A stretch of 64,000 nt of DNA from PALSA-505 sp963762615 (GCA_963762615.1 CAVXLG010000013.1:1178001-1242000), one strand, 5' to 3'. Positions 27,044-35,166 are shown, counted from the stretch's first letter. Numbers and translations: made by a program. Notes: generated by a model not told the origin, from the sequence alone.

Positions 27044-27517
27044 ATGGACCAGCCCACCGTTCTCGTCGTCGACGAGCCCGAAGATCCGCGAGATCGTGTG
27101 GCGCTACCTGCAGGCGGGCGGCACCGCCGTCGCCGAGCAAGCCGACGGACCAAGCGCCCTGCGCGCCGCCTTGCACCAGCCCCCGGACCTGATCGTCCTC
27201 GACGTCATGCTGCGCGGACTCGACGGCGTCGAAGCCCTCCACCGCTGCGCGCAACCAGCCAAGTACCGGTCATCCTGCTCACCGCCCGCGACGAAGAGAT
27301 CGACAAGTTCATCTGGCTGACCGCCGGGCGCCGACGACTACCTCACCAAACCTTTCAGCGACCGCGAACTGGCCGTCCGTGCCCGTATCATCCTCCGCCG
27401 TGCCAGCCGAACCTCGGCCGGACTGGAGGCCACCGAACCCATCCGATACGGGCCTCTGCTTATCGACCCTATGAGGCTCGAGTACACGATCGCGAAAGTG
27501 AGCTGCTCTCTTCTTGA
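27044..27517 (+). pseudogene. OmpR-type response regulator, truncated and frameshifted
   Basis: MDQPTVLVVDE, then (next frame) KIREIVWRYLQAGGTAVAE and PDLIVLDVMLRGLDGVEAL (phosphoacceptor Asp in LDVML), then PVILLTARDEEIDKF and ADDYLTKPFSDRELAVRA (conserved Lys in TKPF). The frame must change at least three times to read these in order. Sequence resembling the receiver-effector linker follows, but the C-terminal winged helix is missing. It cannot be functional as written. Confidence 0.75.
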
Positions 27518-27532
27518 GGCAGCGTGAGGCTG

Positions 27533-27735
27533 TCAGGCAGCGATTTGGGTACTCGTGCGTGAGTCTGCCGAAGACTTGTTTGCGGCGGATCCGGTGCTCA
27601 GCGAGATAGATCTGCGGGGGCCGGGCGTGAGCTTGAGCCGGTGCGAGCTGGCCGAGGGCACGGTGCGGCCTGGCTGCGTTGTAGTTGTGCAGGTACTCGG
27701 TCAGCACCCAGCGCAGATTGGCAGGCTCGCTGACG
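27533..27735 (-). mobile_element. C-terminal fragment of integrase-core (IS481/IS3-like) transposase
   Basis: LRWVLTEYLHNYNAARPHRA and LGQLAPAQAHARPPQIYL are the usual end of rve-type transposases. The last codons read HEYPNRCL, but removing one C from tacccaaatc gives HEYQIAA and a stop at 27533, the standard terminus. The rest of the transposase is absent. It adjoins the broken response regulator on one side and the ArsR-SRPBCC gene on the other. Confidence 0.7.
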
Positions 27736-27828
27736 TCCCGGGTGGTCACCACACGTGTCCGGGCACAGGAGACCCACAGGATGCCGCGCTGGGAGCAGCT
27801 GAAACTCCTGCAGGTGAATCGTCATTGC

Positions 27829-28629
27829 TCAGCCTGCGGCGAGGGCCTGGATGGCGGGAGCATAGCTTGTGATATCGCCGTACTCGGCGATCCCCTTGGC
27901 CTCTTCCTCGGTGATCGGGCCCACCGCTACCTTCGTCACCCGCACCCGGACCGCTCCGGGTTCCTCGGTGAGCTCGTATTCGGTGTCGAGGATCGTGCCC
28001 GGCGACAGCCGACCGCGGGTCGCCCAACGGCTCGGCGGGTCGAACACCGTGACCTGCCCGTACAGATGACCGCGATCCTCGCCCCAGTCCTCATAGTGCT
28101 GGCCGCCGACCCGCGGCTCTAGTACGACCCGGCGCACCCGGTCACCGCCGTAGGTGTGCGGGAACCAATCCAGCACCTGCTGGGTCATCACCTCGAAGGT
28201 CCGCTGGGCGCTCGCTTCGATGCGCAGCTCGCAGGCCAGCCGGACAGTGCGGAACGGCTCGCTGGCAACGGACATGGGATGCCCTCCTTTTTCTGCTGCC
28301 CGCCGGAGCGCGAGCAGGCCGGCGGAATCGGCATCAGCCAGCGGCTGTACCCACCGCTCGTACCACTCCCGCAGCGGCACCGGGTTGAGGTAGTTGAACC
28401 GGTCACGGCCGCGGCGCTCGGCGATCACTACCCCGGCATCGGCCAGGACTCCAAGATGCTGCATGACCGCGAACCTGCTGAGTTCCGGAAGCTCCGCAGC
28501 CAGCGCGCCGGTCGTCGCGGGGCCCTGACGGAGGAGGTCCAGCAGGCGGCGGCGCCAGGGGCTGGCCAGCGCGCGCCACAAGTCTGGTTCCCCGCCAGCA
28601 GCCACCGCGACTGCGGCTACCCGTGACAT
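27829..28629 (-). CDS. ArsR-type repressor fused to SRPBCC domain
   Basis: ATG 28629 (MSRVAAVAVAAGGEP). Residues ~12-100 are an ArsR winged helix (LWRALASPWRRRLLDLLRQG, FAVMQHLGVLADAGVV, ERRGRDRFNYLNPVPL). Residues ~125-266 are an AHSA1-like SRPBCC fold (VRLACELRIEASAQRTFEV; FDPPSRWATRGRLSPG). The start codon lies inside a perfect 12-bp inverted repeat (28621-28654), and a TATTTTTAT box ends 4 bases upstream of the ATG. The transcript is therefore probably leaderless, and the protein likely represses itself by covering its own promoter. Ligand unknown. Fusion joins in one chain the two proteins encoded separately at 5-766. Confidence 0.85.
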   Translation of the reverse strand: MSRVAAVAVAAGGEPDLWRALASPWRRRLLDLLRQGPATTGALAAELPELSRFAVMQHLGVLADAGVVIAERRGRDRFNYLNPVPLREWYERWVQPLADADSAGLLALRRAAEKGGHPMSVASEPFRTVRLACELRIEASAQRTFEVMTQQVLDWFPHTYGGDRVRRVVLEPRVGGQHYEDWGEDRGHLYGQVTVFDPPSRWATRGRLSPGTILDTEYELTEEPGAVRVRVTKVAVGPITEEEAKGIAEYGDITSYAPAIQALAAG

Positions 28630-28654
28630 GTGATAAAAATAGCACATGTCACGG
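28621..28654 (-). promoter_or_regulatory. Perfect 12-bp palindromic operator over promoter/start codon
   Basis: Arms ccgtgacatgtg (28621-28632) and cacatgtcacgg (28643-28654) are exact inverse complements separated by an AT-only core of ten bases apart from one G. On the minus strand the core supplies a -10-like TATTTT, and the ATG of the ArsR-SRPBCC gene lies in the proximal arm. Size and symmetry suit an ArsR dimer. Confidence 0.75.
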
Positions 28655-28937
28655 CAGTTCGGCCAGGACTCCGCCACCGTCAGCTTCCTGGCCGCCCAGG
28701 CCCCCCGTATGCTCGCATCTGCCGCGGACCGAGCGTCCTGTTGCCGAGCTGGTGTGCCGCAGCGCCACAGTGTCGCACCGAGTCACCTGGGCGGGTCCGA
28801 CGGACCGCGCGGCCGGACCAGTTCGCGATCGCAGGGACGGTCCGATGGAGTCACGCTCCGTAACATCACCTTGGCGATAAAGCGGCGAACAGTGCCGCCT
28901 GATTGAGAATGCGGCAGGCGTTGCGGACCTGACCGGG

Positions 28938-29432
28938 ATGACAGTGAGCCGGGGCCGTAGCGTTGAGAGGCTGGTCCTCGACGGCACCGTGATCCCGATC
29001 GACCGGGTCGCCGCTGACCGGCCGTTTTACTCCGGCAAGCACCGCAAACATGGGATGAACCTGCAGGTCATCGCCGGCCCGGACGGGGACATCGTGTGGA
29101 TGTCCGGGCCGCTGCCCGGTGCGGTGCATGACCTGCCCGCGGCCCGGATCTGGGGCATCATCCGGGCGTTGGCCGCCTCGGGCCTGGTCGTGCTGGGCGA
29201 CAAGGGTTATATCGGCGAGGGAGATATCCGCACCCCGTACCGGGGCTGGAGCAAGCCAGCATCGCAGAAGGAGGCCAACCGGGCTCATGCCCGGCTGCGC
29301 GCCCCCGGCGAACGCGCCAATGCCCAGCTCAAGTCCTGGCGCATCCTGCGTAAGCTCCGTTGCTGCCCCTGGCGCGCCGGGCAGCTGGCCAAGGCGATCC
29401 ACGTCCTTCAGAGCCGCGAAACCGGAGGATGA
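28938..29432 (+). mobile_element. IS5-family (DDE_Tnp_4 type) transposase, 5'-truncated
   Basis: The C-terminal catalytic half is intact: RLVLDGTVIPIDRVAADRPF (first Asp), FYSGKHRKHGMNLQVIAGP, VVLGDKGYIGEG (second Asp), PGERANAQLKSWRILRKL (Glu), WRAGQLAKAIHVL. The N-terminal ~120 residues with the DNA-binding region are missing, so it is probably inactive. No frameshift is seen in the remaining part. The 28655-28937 region before it holds no gene that I can identify. Confidence 0.8.
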
Positions 29433-29670
29433 AAAGGCTCAGTGGGGTGAGCAGGGCCCGGCCCGCAGCGTTGCAGACTTCCGGCGAAAGCGTGGTGACA
29501 TGCGCGGACGTCACAGCCAGCAGCGTGCCGCGGCGTCCTCGCGCGGCTGATTCCGGACGCGCCCGGGGACGAGGGGGGGCTCGGTCTTGCTCTGGGCCAC
29601 CGGACGCGGCGGGCCCGCACGGCTGGGACTGGGTCACGTCGCGGGTCTGGCATGCGGCAGTATCAGCCAC

Positions 29671-30267
29671 ATGACCGAAATCACCGATGTTCCCGGCGCA
29701 TTCGGCTATGGCGACTCGATCCTCGTCGGCGAGCGGGTGCGACTGCGCGGCGTGCGTGACGACGACCTGCCCACGCTCGCGAAGTGGGAGATGGATCCCG
29801 GACGCATGGCCACGGTGTCGAGCTGGGTGGCCCCGCCGTCGGAGGCCGCGGCGAAGGAGAGCATCGCGAAGTGGAGCGCGAACGAGAAGGACGACCTCGG
29901 CTTCGCCATCGAGACGCTCGACGATCCGCCGGTGCTGGTCGGCCACATTTGGTTGTCCGGCGCGCGCCCCAAGGACCGGTGCGCGACGCTCGCGATCGCC
30001 CTCGGCCGCGAGTACATCGGTCGTGGCTACGGCACGGACGCGATGCGCGTCATCGTCAACTACGTGTTCCGCGAGATGGGCCTGCACCGCATTCAGCTCG
30101 GCGTGGTTGCGTTCAACCCCGCCGGGATCCGCGCCTACCAGAAGGCGGGGTTCGTCGAGGAGGGCCGCTATCGCGAGTCGGTGCTGCACGACGGGCGCTG
30201 GTACGACGAGGTGCTGATGTCCATCCTCGACCACGAGTGGGCGGCCCGCCGATCGTCTGGCCCATGA
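29671..30267 (+). CDS. GNAT family N-acetyltransferase
   Basis: 198-residue protein from ATG 29671. GNAT landmarks: GERVRLRGVRDDDLPTLAKW at the N-terminus, LVGHIWLSGARPKDRCATL and LAIALGREYIGRGYGTDAMR (acetyl-CoA pyrophosphate loop, RGYGT), FREMGLHRIQLGVVAFNPAG and AYQKAGFVEEGRYRES, YDEVLMSILDHEW. The pattern matches the RimJ/RimL-type acetyltransferase subgroup; substrate unknown. No strong ribosome binding site is present before the ATG. It is intact in a stretch otherwise full of remnants. Confidence 0.85.
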   Translation: MTEITDVPGAFGYGDSILVGERVRLRGVRDDDLPTLAKWEMDPGRMATVSSWVAPPSEAAAKESIAKWSANEKDDLGFAIETLDDPPVLVGHIWLSGARPKDRCATLAIALGREYIGRGYGTDAMRVIVNYVFREMGLHRIQLGVVAFNPAGIRAYQKAGFVEEGRYRESVLHDGRWYDEVLMSILDHEWAARRSSGP

Positions 30268-30289
30268 GCGAGCCGATACCGTGGGCGTC

Positions 30290-30415
30290 ATGCGCATAAC
30301 CGGGCTCGGGCACGCCAGCGTACTGATCGACACCGCCCACGGCAGCATCCTCACCACCGACAGCCCCGTCTTAAGGTCGCTGCGGGCGTGGACAGAGGCG
30401 GCCGGTAGTCGATGA
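30290..30415 (+). pseudogene. N-terminal fragment of metallo-beta-lactamase-fold protein
   Basis: MRITGLGHASVLIDTAHGSI is the typical start of the UlaG/MBL-fold hydrolase group. Family sequence stops after TTDSPV (about 30370), before the zinc-binding HxHxDH motif, and the frame closes at 30415. It starts 22 bases after the GNAT gene, which suggests a former two-gene operon cut by an insertion or deletion. The following 30416-30584 shows no gene. Confidence 0.6.
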
Positions 30416-30584
30416 GCGAGTGCCGGTACGACGTTCTCAAGCCTTCAAGAGGTGTAACTACATAGGTAGGCCGGGTGTAGGGAACCGATCTACATGAGCA
30501 TTGAGTGCCGTACTTGAGGACTACAGGAGCAGCGGCCGGATACCTGATCATTGGCAGACCCAAACGTGAACATGGACCATGGTG

Positions 30585-30619
30585 AAACGTGAAGACCTCT
30601 GGGTGAGGTCTTCACGTTT
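30585..30619 (+). repeat. Terminal hairpin of mobile element copy 1
   Basis: Perfect 14-bp arms aaacgtgaagacct and aggtcttcacgttt around the loop ctgggtg. The same structure, slightly degenerate on its right arm, occurs at 33732-33765, and the left arm plus loop recur in altered form at 36843-36861 next to the tRNA gene. Confidence 0.8.
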
Positions 30620-30751
30620 GGGGCTGACCTGGGCAGACGGGTTCTGGCTGGGGTGCTGTCCACAGGTTAAGCGCGTGCTGCCCACACTATCTGGAGGCTG
30701 TCGTTCCCGGTTCTGCGGCGCGGCGGCCGCGTTTGCGTCCGGGCAGCCTGG

Positions 30752-31126
30752 CTAGCGGTTCCAGCGGGGGTCGGCCTCGGCGATGGCGAGGCTGAGTTCC
30801 TCGAGTTCGGCGATGAGCTCGCGCAGGCGGCGGTGGTTGTCGAACCAGGGGCGGTAGCCGGCGAGCTGGTCGTCGGTCAGGATGCGGGTGGCGGTCTTGC
30901 CGTCTTTCTTGCGGGTCCACTGGTGGTAGGGGCCGTGCAGCCGGGGCGGATCGGCATGGCAGCGGCAGTTCGCCCTGCCGCAGCGGGTCATCCGGTCGGC
31001 GAGGGTGCCGGGCAGGGCAAGGCCCAGGGCGGCTAGCTCGCGGGCGATGCGGCGGACCTGGGCCCGCTGGGCCGGGGTGGGCGACACGCCGCCATTGTCG
31101 CAGCCGGAATCCCCCGCCTCAGGCAT
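30752..31126 (-). CDS. DUF6788-type small protein, copy 1
   Basis: 124 residues from ATG 31126. Central Cys/His cluster MTRCGRANCRCHADPP followed by LHGPYHQWTRKKDGKTATR is the hallmark of this family and suggests a metal-binding or nucleic-acid-binding module. A C-terminal coiled helix follows (LRELIAELEELSLAIAE). Function is not established. It is divergent from the recombinase-like gene, and both starts lie inside one imperfect dyad (31120-31154). Its strict repetition in the second element indicates that it is part of the mobile unit. Confidence 0.75.
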   Translation of the reverse strand: MPEAGDSGCDNGGVSPTPAQRAQVRRIARELAALGLALPGTLADRMTRCGRANCRCHADPPRLHGPYHQWTRKKDGKTATRILTDDQLAGYRPWFDNHRRLRELIAELEELSLAIAEADPRWNR

Positions 31127-31154
31127 GCACTTAAGTATAAGTACTGTATGCCTG
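31120..31154 (+). promoter_or_regulatory. Imperfect dyad covering both divergent start codons
   Basis: caggcatgcactta and agtactgtatgcctg form an imperfect inverted repeat (first seven bases of each arm match exactly). It spans ATG 31126 (minus) and ATG 31148 (plus). The corresponding gap in copy 2 contains a perfect 16-bp dyad of different sequence, so the position but not the sequence is conserved. Autoregulatory operator suggested. Confidence 0.5.
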
Positions 31155-32053
31155 TACCTGATGCTGAGGTTACCGCCTATATCGGGCGGTGGCGGCCGTC
31201 GTCGGTGTCGCCGCCGGCGGCTGCGTTCGCCCGGGACGTGATCACGGCGGCCGGGCCGGAGGGGCAGGAGCGGGCCAAGAACCTGCTGTGGGCGGCGGGA
31301 AAGCTCGCCGATTACGCGGCACCGCTGGGCCTGGACCTGGTGCCCGGGGTAGTGCTGCACCCGTCGGTAGCCGAGCGGTTCACCCGGTGCGCGCCGGGGC
31401 TGTCGCCGGCGGCGCGCCGCACGCTGCGCACCAACCTGAGGTTCATCGGCCGGCAGGTCGTGCCGCACCTGTATCCGGCCGATCTGCCGCTGCCCCGGGA
31501 AAGGTCCAAGCAGCCGTACCGCCCGGCGGAGATCAGCGGTTATCTCGCGCTGGCGGACGCCCAGCCCACGCCGGGGCGGCGGATGCGCGCGGCGGCCCTG
31601 GTGTGCCTGGGCGCGGGCGCCGGGCTGATCCGCGGTGACCTGCGCGACGCACGCGGCAGCGACGTGATCGCCCGGTCCGGCGGGGTCGTGGTCACCGTGC
31701 GCGGCGCCCGGCCGCGCGCGGTTCCGGTGCTGGCCCGCTACCACGCCCGGCTGCTGGCCGCGGCCCGGTTCGCCGGGACCGGGCTGATCTGCGGCGGCAC
31801 CGATCCCGGCCGCCGGAACCTGACCAATCCGCTGATCATCGCCCTGGACGGCGGGGGCGGGCTGCCCCGGCTGGACACCAGCCGGCTCCGCGCGACCTGG
31901 CTGGCCGGCTGCGCGGAGTTGCTCGGGCTGGCCACGTTCCTGCGCGCGGCCGGGATCAGCTGCTCCCAGCGGCTGGGTGACCTGGCCGCCGGGCTGGAGC
32001 CGGCCGGGGAGGCCGAGGCGGTGAGGCTGCTCGGGGCGGCCCGCCGGCGATGA
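31148..32053 (+). CDS. Recombinase-like protein of mobile element, copy 1
   Basis: 301 residues. The N-terminal half is helical with RAKNLLWAAGKLADYAAPLG and PAARRTLRTNLRFIGRQVV, like the core-binding region of tyrosine recombinases. The second half has VCLGAGAGLIRGDLRDARGS, which lines up with the box-I arginine region (GAGLRRGEL in integrases), and LDTSRLRATWLAGCAELLG, resembling box II but without its histidine. No catalytic tyrosine is visible near the C-terminus. It may be a degenerate, DNA-binding-only relative, or a separate family. ATG 31148 lies in the operator dyad. The stop overlaps the transposase start (ATGA). Confidence 0.5.
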   Translation: MPVPDAEVTAYIGRWRPSSVSPPAAAFARDVITAAGPEGQERAKNLLWAAGKLADYAAPLGLDLVPGVVLHPSVAERFTRCAPGLSPAARRTLRTNLRFIGRQVVPHLYPADLPLPRERSKQPYRPAEISGYLALADAQPTPGRRMRAAALVCLGAGAGLIRGDLRDARGSDVIARSGGVVVTVRGARPRAVPVLARYHARLLAAARFAGTGLICGGTDPGRRNLTNPLIIALDGGGGLPRLDTSRLRATWLAGCAELLGLATFLRAAGISCSQRLGDLAAGLEPAGEAEAVRLLGAARRR

Positions 32054-33537
32054 TCCCACTGGCAGCGTTCGAGGAGATCCTCGACGCCTCCGGCGTCGCG
32101 GCCCGCATCGAGGCGATGCTGCCCGCCGGCGTGCGGGCCCGGCAGCTGAGGGTCCGCACCCTGCTGGCCGGGATGTGCCTGGCCCAGGCCGATCACCGGC
32201 CGGCGCACCTGACCCGGGTGCACCAGGCGCTGACCGCGCTGGGCGACGATGACCAGAGGCGGCTCGGGGTGATCGCGGACTGGAAGGATGGCCCGCACCA
32301 GCTGACCTACCGGCAGACCGAGCGCACCTTCGGCCTGGTCGCGGACGCCCTCGGCAAGGACGAGCCGGACGGGCTGCCCTCCGGCCCGCTGCAGGGCATC
32401 TGCGATGACCTGCTCGAGGCATCGGTCCCGGAAGAATTCAAGGACGCCAGCACGTCACTGGCGGTGGACTGGACGGACCTGGGCTCCTTCTCCCGGCCCC
32501 CGCCGCGCGGAACCAGCGACTGCGCCGACCCCGAAGCGTCCTGGGGCCACCGCAAGAACAACCTGCTGCGCAGCCAAGACGAGCTGTTCTACGGGTGGTA
32601 CCTGTCCGCCGGGATCATGGCGCCCGAGGAGAACGGGCCCGCCGTCCCCGAGCTCGCCCGCCGGGCCACGGTATCGTCGTGCCGGCATGACCCGGTCCGT
32701 GCACTCGCGCCCGTCCTGACCGCGATGCCCCGCGCAGGGATCTCGCTCGGCGACATCCTCGACGATTCCGGCTACGCGCACCGCGACGCAGATGCCTGGG
32801 CGCTGCCGCTGCGCGCCGCCGGCGCGCAGCTCGTCCAGGACCTGCACCCCAGCGACCGCGGCGCCAAGGGCACCCATGAAGGCGCCATCATCGCCAACGG
32901 GAACCTCTACTGCCCGTGCACACCCCGCACGCTGCTGGGACTGGGACCGCTCGCCCGCACCGCCACCAGGGAGCAAGCCACGGACTGGGAACGCCAGACC
33001 GCCGAACTCGCCCGCTACAAGCTCGGCCGCCTCACCGCTGACGACGCCGACGGCTACCACCGGGTCCAGTGCCCCGCCGCCCTGGGCAAGATCCGCTGCC
33101 CGCTGCGGCCCGCCTCGATGCGGCTGGACAGGGACCTGCCCGAGATCCTCCGGCTCCCGGAGCACCCCCAGGCCTGCTGCACGCAGCAGACGATCACCGT
33201 CCCGGCGGAAGTGAACGCCAAAACCAGGCAGAAACACGATTACCCGTCCCCAGCCTGGCGCCGCTCCTACGCCCGCCGCACCGGCGCCGAACGCGGCTTC
33301 GCCACCGCCAAAGACCCCGCCGCCAACGACATCAGCCGGGGCTGGTGCCGCCTCATGGGCCTGGCACCCCTCACGCTGTTCATCACCACCTTGCTGGTCG
33401 TCCGCAACCAGCGCATCCTGGCAGCCTGGAACGCCCGGCAGGAAGAAACCCGACGCCGCGCAGCCGCCGGGCTACCCCCGAAAACCCGCAAACGGCGCCG
33501 CAAGACCCTCGCCGGCCTCGCCGCCGGGCCGCCCTGA
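32050..33537 (+). CDS. DDE transposase of mobile element, copy 1
   Basis: 495 residues from ATG 32050. Candidate catalytic residues: first Asp in SLAVDWTDLGSF (~145), second in ILDDSGYAHRDADAW (~238), Glu in RRTGAERGFATAKD (~415), giving an RNase-H-fold transposase. Flanking pieces fit: FYGWYLSAGIMAPEENG, AGAQLVQDLHPSDRGAKG, GYHRVQCPAALGKIRCPLRP and a Cys pair, QACCTQQTITVPA. The C-terminus is very basic (PPKTRKRRRKTL). It is translationally coupled to the preceding gene by a 4-nt overlap, which is unusual for a simple insertion sequence and argues for a two-protein transposition machinery. Confidence 0.7.
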   Translation: MIPLAAFEEILDASGVAARIEAMLPAGVRARQLRVRTLLAGMCLAQADHRPAHLTRVHQALTALGDDDQRRLGVIADWKDGPHQLTYRQTERTFGLVADALGKDEPDGLPSGPLQGICDDLLEASVPEEFKDASTSLAVDWTDLGSFSRPPPRGTSDCADPEASWGHRKNNLLRSQDELFYGWYLSAGIMAPEENGPAVPELARRATVSSCRHDPVRALAPVLTAMPRAGISLGDILDDSGYAHRDADAWALPLRAAGAQLVQDLHPSDRGAKGTHEGAIIANGNLYCPCTPRTLLGLGPLARTATREQATDWERQTAELARYKLGRLTADDADGYHRVQCPAALGKIRCPLRPASMRLDRDLPEILRLPEHPQACCTQQTITVPAEVNAKTRQKHDYPSPAWRRSYARRTGAERGFATAKDPAANDISRGWCRLMGLAPLTLFITTLLVVRNQRILAAWNARQEETRRRAAAGLPPKTRKRRRKTLAGLAAGPP

Positions 33538-33731
33538 CCCGCCACCGCCACGACCACCAGCCCCGCGCTCGCCACCACCGCCAGGACAACCGCCACAACC
33601 AGGCGAAACATGCCCCAGCACACGACAAACCATGACATCCCGGCCCCACAGCAGGACCCGAAGACCCGGCACCACCATGGCCCGCCAACAAGCCAAAATG
33701 TCAGAGGCAAACGTAAAAATAGGCCCCACCG

Positions 33732-33765
33732 AAACGTGAAGACCTCGGGTCAGGTCCTCACATTT
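33732..33765 (+). repeat. Terminal hairpin between mobile elements 1 and 2
   Basis: aaacgtgaagacct, loop cgggtc, then aggtcctcacattt. The left arm is identical to that at 30585 and the right arm differs at two positions. Confidence 0.75.
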
Positions 33766-33835
33766 GGCAGTGACCTGCGGTTGTGGGGGCCGATGGCGGG
33801 CGTCCCCACAGGTTAAGCGCGGCGCGTCCACGGTA

Positions 33836-34177
33836 TTATGCGCGGGTTTGTGACTGCGGAGGGCTGGCCTGGATGGCCTGGAGGGTGTGCTCGTGGAGCT
33901 CGGCGACGAGCTCGCGGATCTTGCGGGCGTTGTCGAACAGGGGCTGCCAGGCTTGGAGTTCTTCGCTGGTGAGGCGGCGGGTGATGGTCTTGCCGGCGAC
34001 TTTGCGGGTCCACTCGGCGTAGGGGCCGTGCAGGACCGGCGGGCTGGCGTGGCAGCGGCAGCGTGGCTTGCCGCAGGCGTAGGAGCGGACGGTCAGGGTG
34101 CCGGGCAGGGCGGCCCCGGCCGCGGCGGCGAGCTCGGCGGCGATGACCTCCAGGGTCCGGCCCGTGGCTGGTTCCAT
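33836..34177 (-). CDS. DUF6788-type small protein, copy 2
   Basis: Starts at ATG 34177 (MEPATGRTLEVIAAELAAAA), giving 113 residues; an upstream ATG at 34219 would overlap the palindrome. It shares with copy 1 GTLTVRSYACGKPRCRCHAS, VLHGPYAEWTRKVAGKTITR and the C-terminal helix KIRELVAELHEHTLQAIQA. The Cys/His cluster is conserved between diverged copies, indicating selection on it. Confidence 0.75.
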   Translation of the reverse strand: MEPATGRTLEVIAAELAAAAGAALPGTLTVRSYACGKPRCRCHASPPVLHGPYAEWTRKVAGKTITRRLTSEELQAWQPLFDNARKIRELVAELHEHTLQAIQASPPQSQTRA

Positions 34178-34207
34178 GCGACACACCGTCTCAAATCCGC
34201 GGTTTCC

Positions 34208-34242
34208 CGTCCTGTCCACAGTATTTTACTGTGGACAGGACG
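34208..34242 (+). promoter_or_regulatory. Perfect 16-bp palindrome between divergent genes of element 2
   Basis: Arms cgtcctgtccacagta and tactgtggacaggacg with a ttt spacer lie between the starts of the DUF6788 gene (34177) and the recombinase-like gene (34253). A shared operator controlling both directions is the simplest reading. An overlapping tgtccaca/ccacagg motif also appears inside both element left ends. Confidence 0.65.
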
Positions 34243-34252
34243 GAGGTCGGGG

Positions 34253-35161
34253 ATGGGCGCTGCCGGGATCGCAGGCGCGGACGACATCACCGCGTGGCGG
34301 CCGTCGCCGTCGGTCCCGGCGGAGGCGGCGGCGTTCGCCCGGCAGGTCGTCGCGGCTGCCGGGCCGCATGGCCGGGGCCGGGCCAGGAACCTGCTGTGGG
34401 CGGCGGGCAAGCTCGCCACATGGGCGACCGGGCTGGGCCTGGACCCGGTCCCGAGGGTGCTGCTGCACCCGTCGGTGATCGAGCGGTTCGCCGCGCACGC
34501 GCCGGGCCTGTCCGGGCCGGCGCGGCGGACGCTGCGCACCAATCTGCGGTTCCTGGCCCGGCGCGTGGTGCCGCACCTTGCGCCCGCGGACGCTCCGCTG
34601 CCCCGCGAGCGCGCCAAGGCCCCGTACTCGGCCGCGGAGATCGCCGGGTTCCTGGCCCTGGCAGACGCCCAGCCCACGCCGGCGCGGCGGGCCCGGGCGG
34701 CCGGCCTGGTGTGCTTGGCCGCGGGTGCCGGGCTGATCCGCGCCGACCTGCGCGGCGTGCGCGGCATCGACGTCATCGCCCGGTCCGGCGGCGTGATCGC
34801 GACCGTCCGGGCCGGCCGGGCGCCGCGGGTCGTGCCGGTGCTGGCCCGCTACCACGGCCCGCTGCTGGCCGCGGCCGGCTTCGCCGGCGAGCAGCTGATC
34901 GCCGGCGGCACCGACCCGCAACGGCACAACATCGCTAACCCGCTGACCCGCTCCTTGGCCGGCGGCACCAGCCTGCCGGCGCTGGACACTTCCCGGCTGC
35001 GCGCGACCTGGCTCGCCGAGGCAGCGGCGCTGATCGGCCTGCCCGCGTTCCTGCGCGCCGCCGGGATCTCCTGCTGCCAGCGGCTCGGCGACATCGCCGC
35101 CGGACTGGACCCCGGGGACGAGGAACAGGCGGTCGCGCTACTCGGCGGTCAGGCCCGGTAA
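34253..35161 (+). CDS. Recombinase-like protein of mobile element, copy 2
   Basis: ATG 34253 has a good ribosome binding site (cggaggtcgggg). The 302-residue product keeps every landmark of copy 1: RARNLLWAAGKLATWATGLG, PARRTLRTNLRFLARRVVPH, VCLAAGAGLIRADLRGVRG, LDTSRLRATWLAEAAALIG and ISCCQRLGDIAAGLDPGDEE. As in copy 1, neither the box-II histidine nor a C-terminal tyrosine is present, so the loss is shared and not a random lesion. Five bases separate its stop from the transposase GTG. Confidence 0.5.
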   Translation: MGAAGIAGADDITAWRPSPSVPAEAAAFARQVVAAAGPHGRGRARNLLWAAGKLATWATGLGLDPVPRVLLHPSVIERFAAHAPGLSGPARRTLRTNLRFLARRVVPHLAPADAPLPRERAKAPYSAAEIAGFLALADAQPTPARRARAAGLVCLAAGAGLIRADLRGVRGIDVIARSGGVIATVRAGRAPRVVPVLARYHGPLLAAAGFAGEQLIAGGTDPQRHNIANPLTRSLAGGTSLPALDTSRLRATWLAEAAALIGLPAFLRAAGISCCQRLGDIAAGLDPGDEEQAVALLGGQAR

Positions 35162-35166
35162 CCGCG

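Larger units (their letters stand above)
30585..33731 (+). mobile_element. Three-gene mobile element, copy 1
   Basis: Unit bounded on the left by the hairpin at 30585-30619 and on the right by the next hairpin at 33732. It carries a minus-strand DUF6788 gene, then a divergent pair: a recombinase-like gene overlapping a DDE-transposase gene by 4 nt. Copy 2 (33732-36856) has the same genes, order, orientation and spacing. A sequence like caaacgtgaacat-N10-gtg precedes each hairpin junction, and ccacaggttaagcgcg lies ~70 bp inside the left end of both copies. Boundaries are inferred from these shared junctions; target duplications were not identified. Confidence 0.7.

Noticed and set aside
30416..30584. 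Possible remnant of a group II intron or small gene before mobile element 1
   Set aside because: Only a short open stretch without recognisable domain V or maturase motifs; nothing can be supported.
30585..30619. Single CRISPR-like repeat or intrinsic terminator
   Set aside because: It recurs only at element borders at ~3.1-kb spacing, with no spacers between short repeats, and has no U-tract. An element terminus explains it better.
31148..32053. Active tyrosine integrase
   Set aside because: Box-II histidine and a C-terminal catalytic tyrosine are not visible in either copy, so only a recombinase-like label is given.
32455..33237. Minus-strand frame within the first DDE transposase
   Set aside because: Shadow frame; the equivalent in copy 2 is not conserved as a protein.
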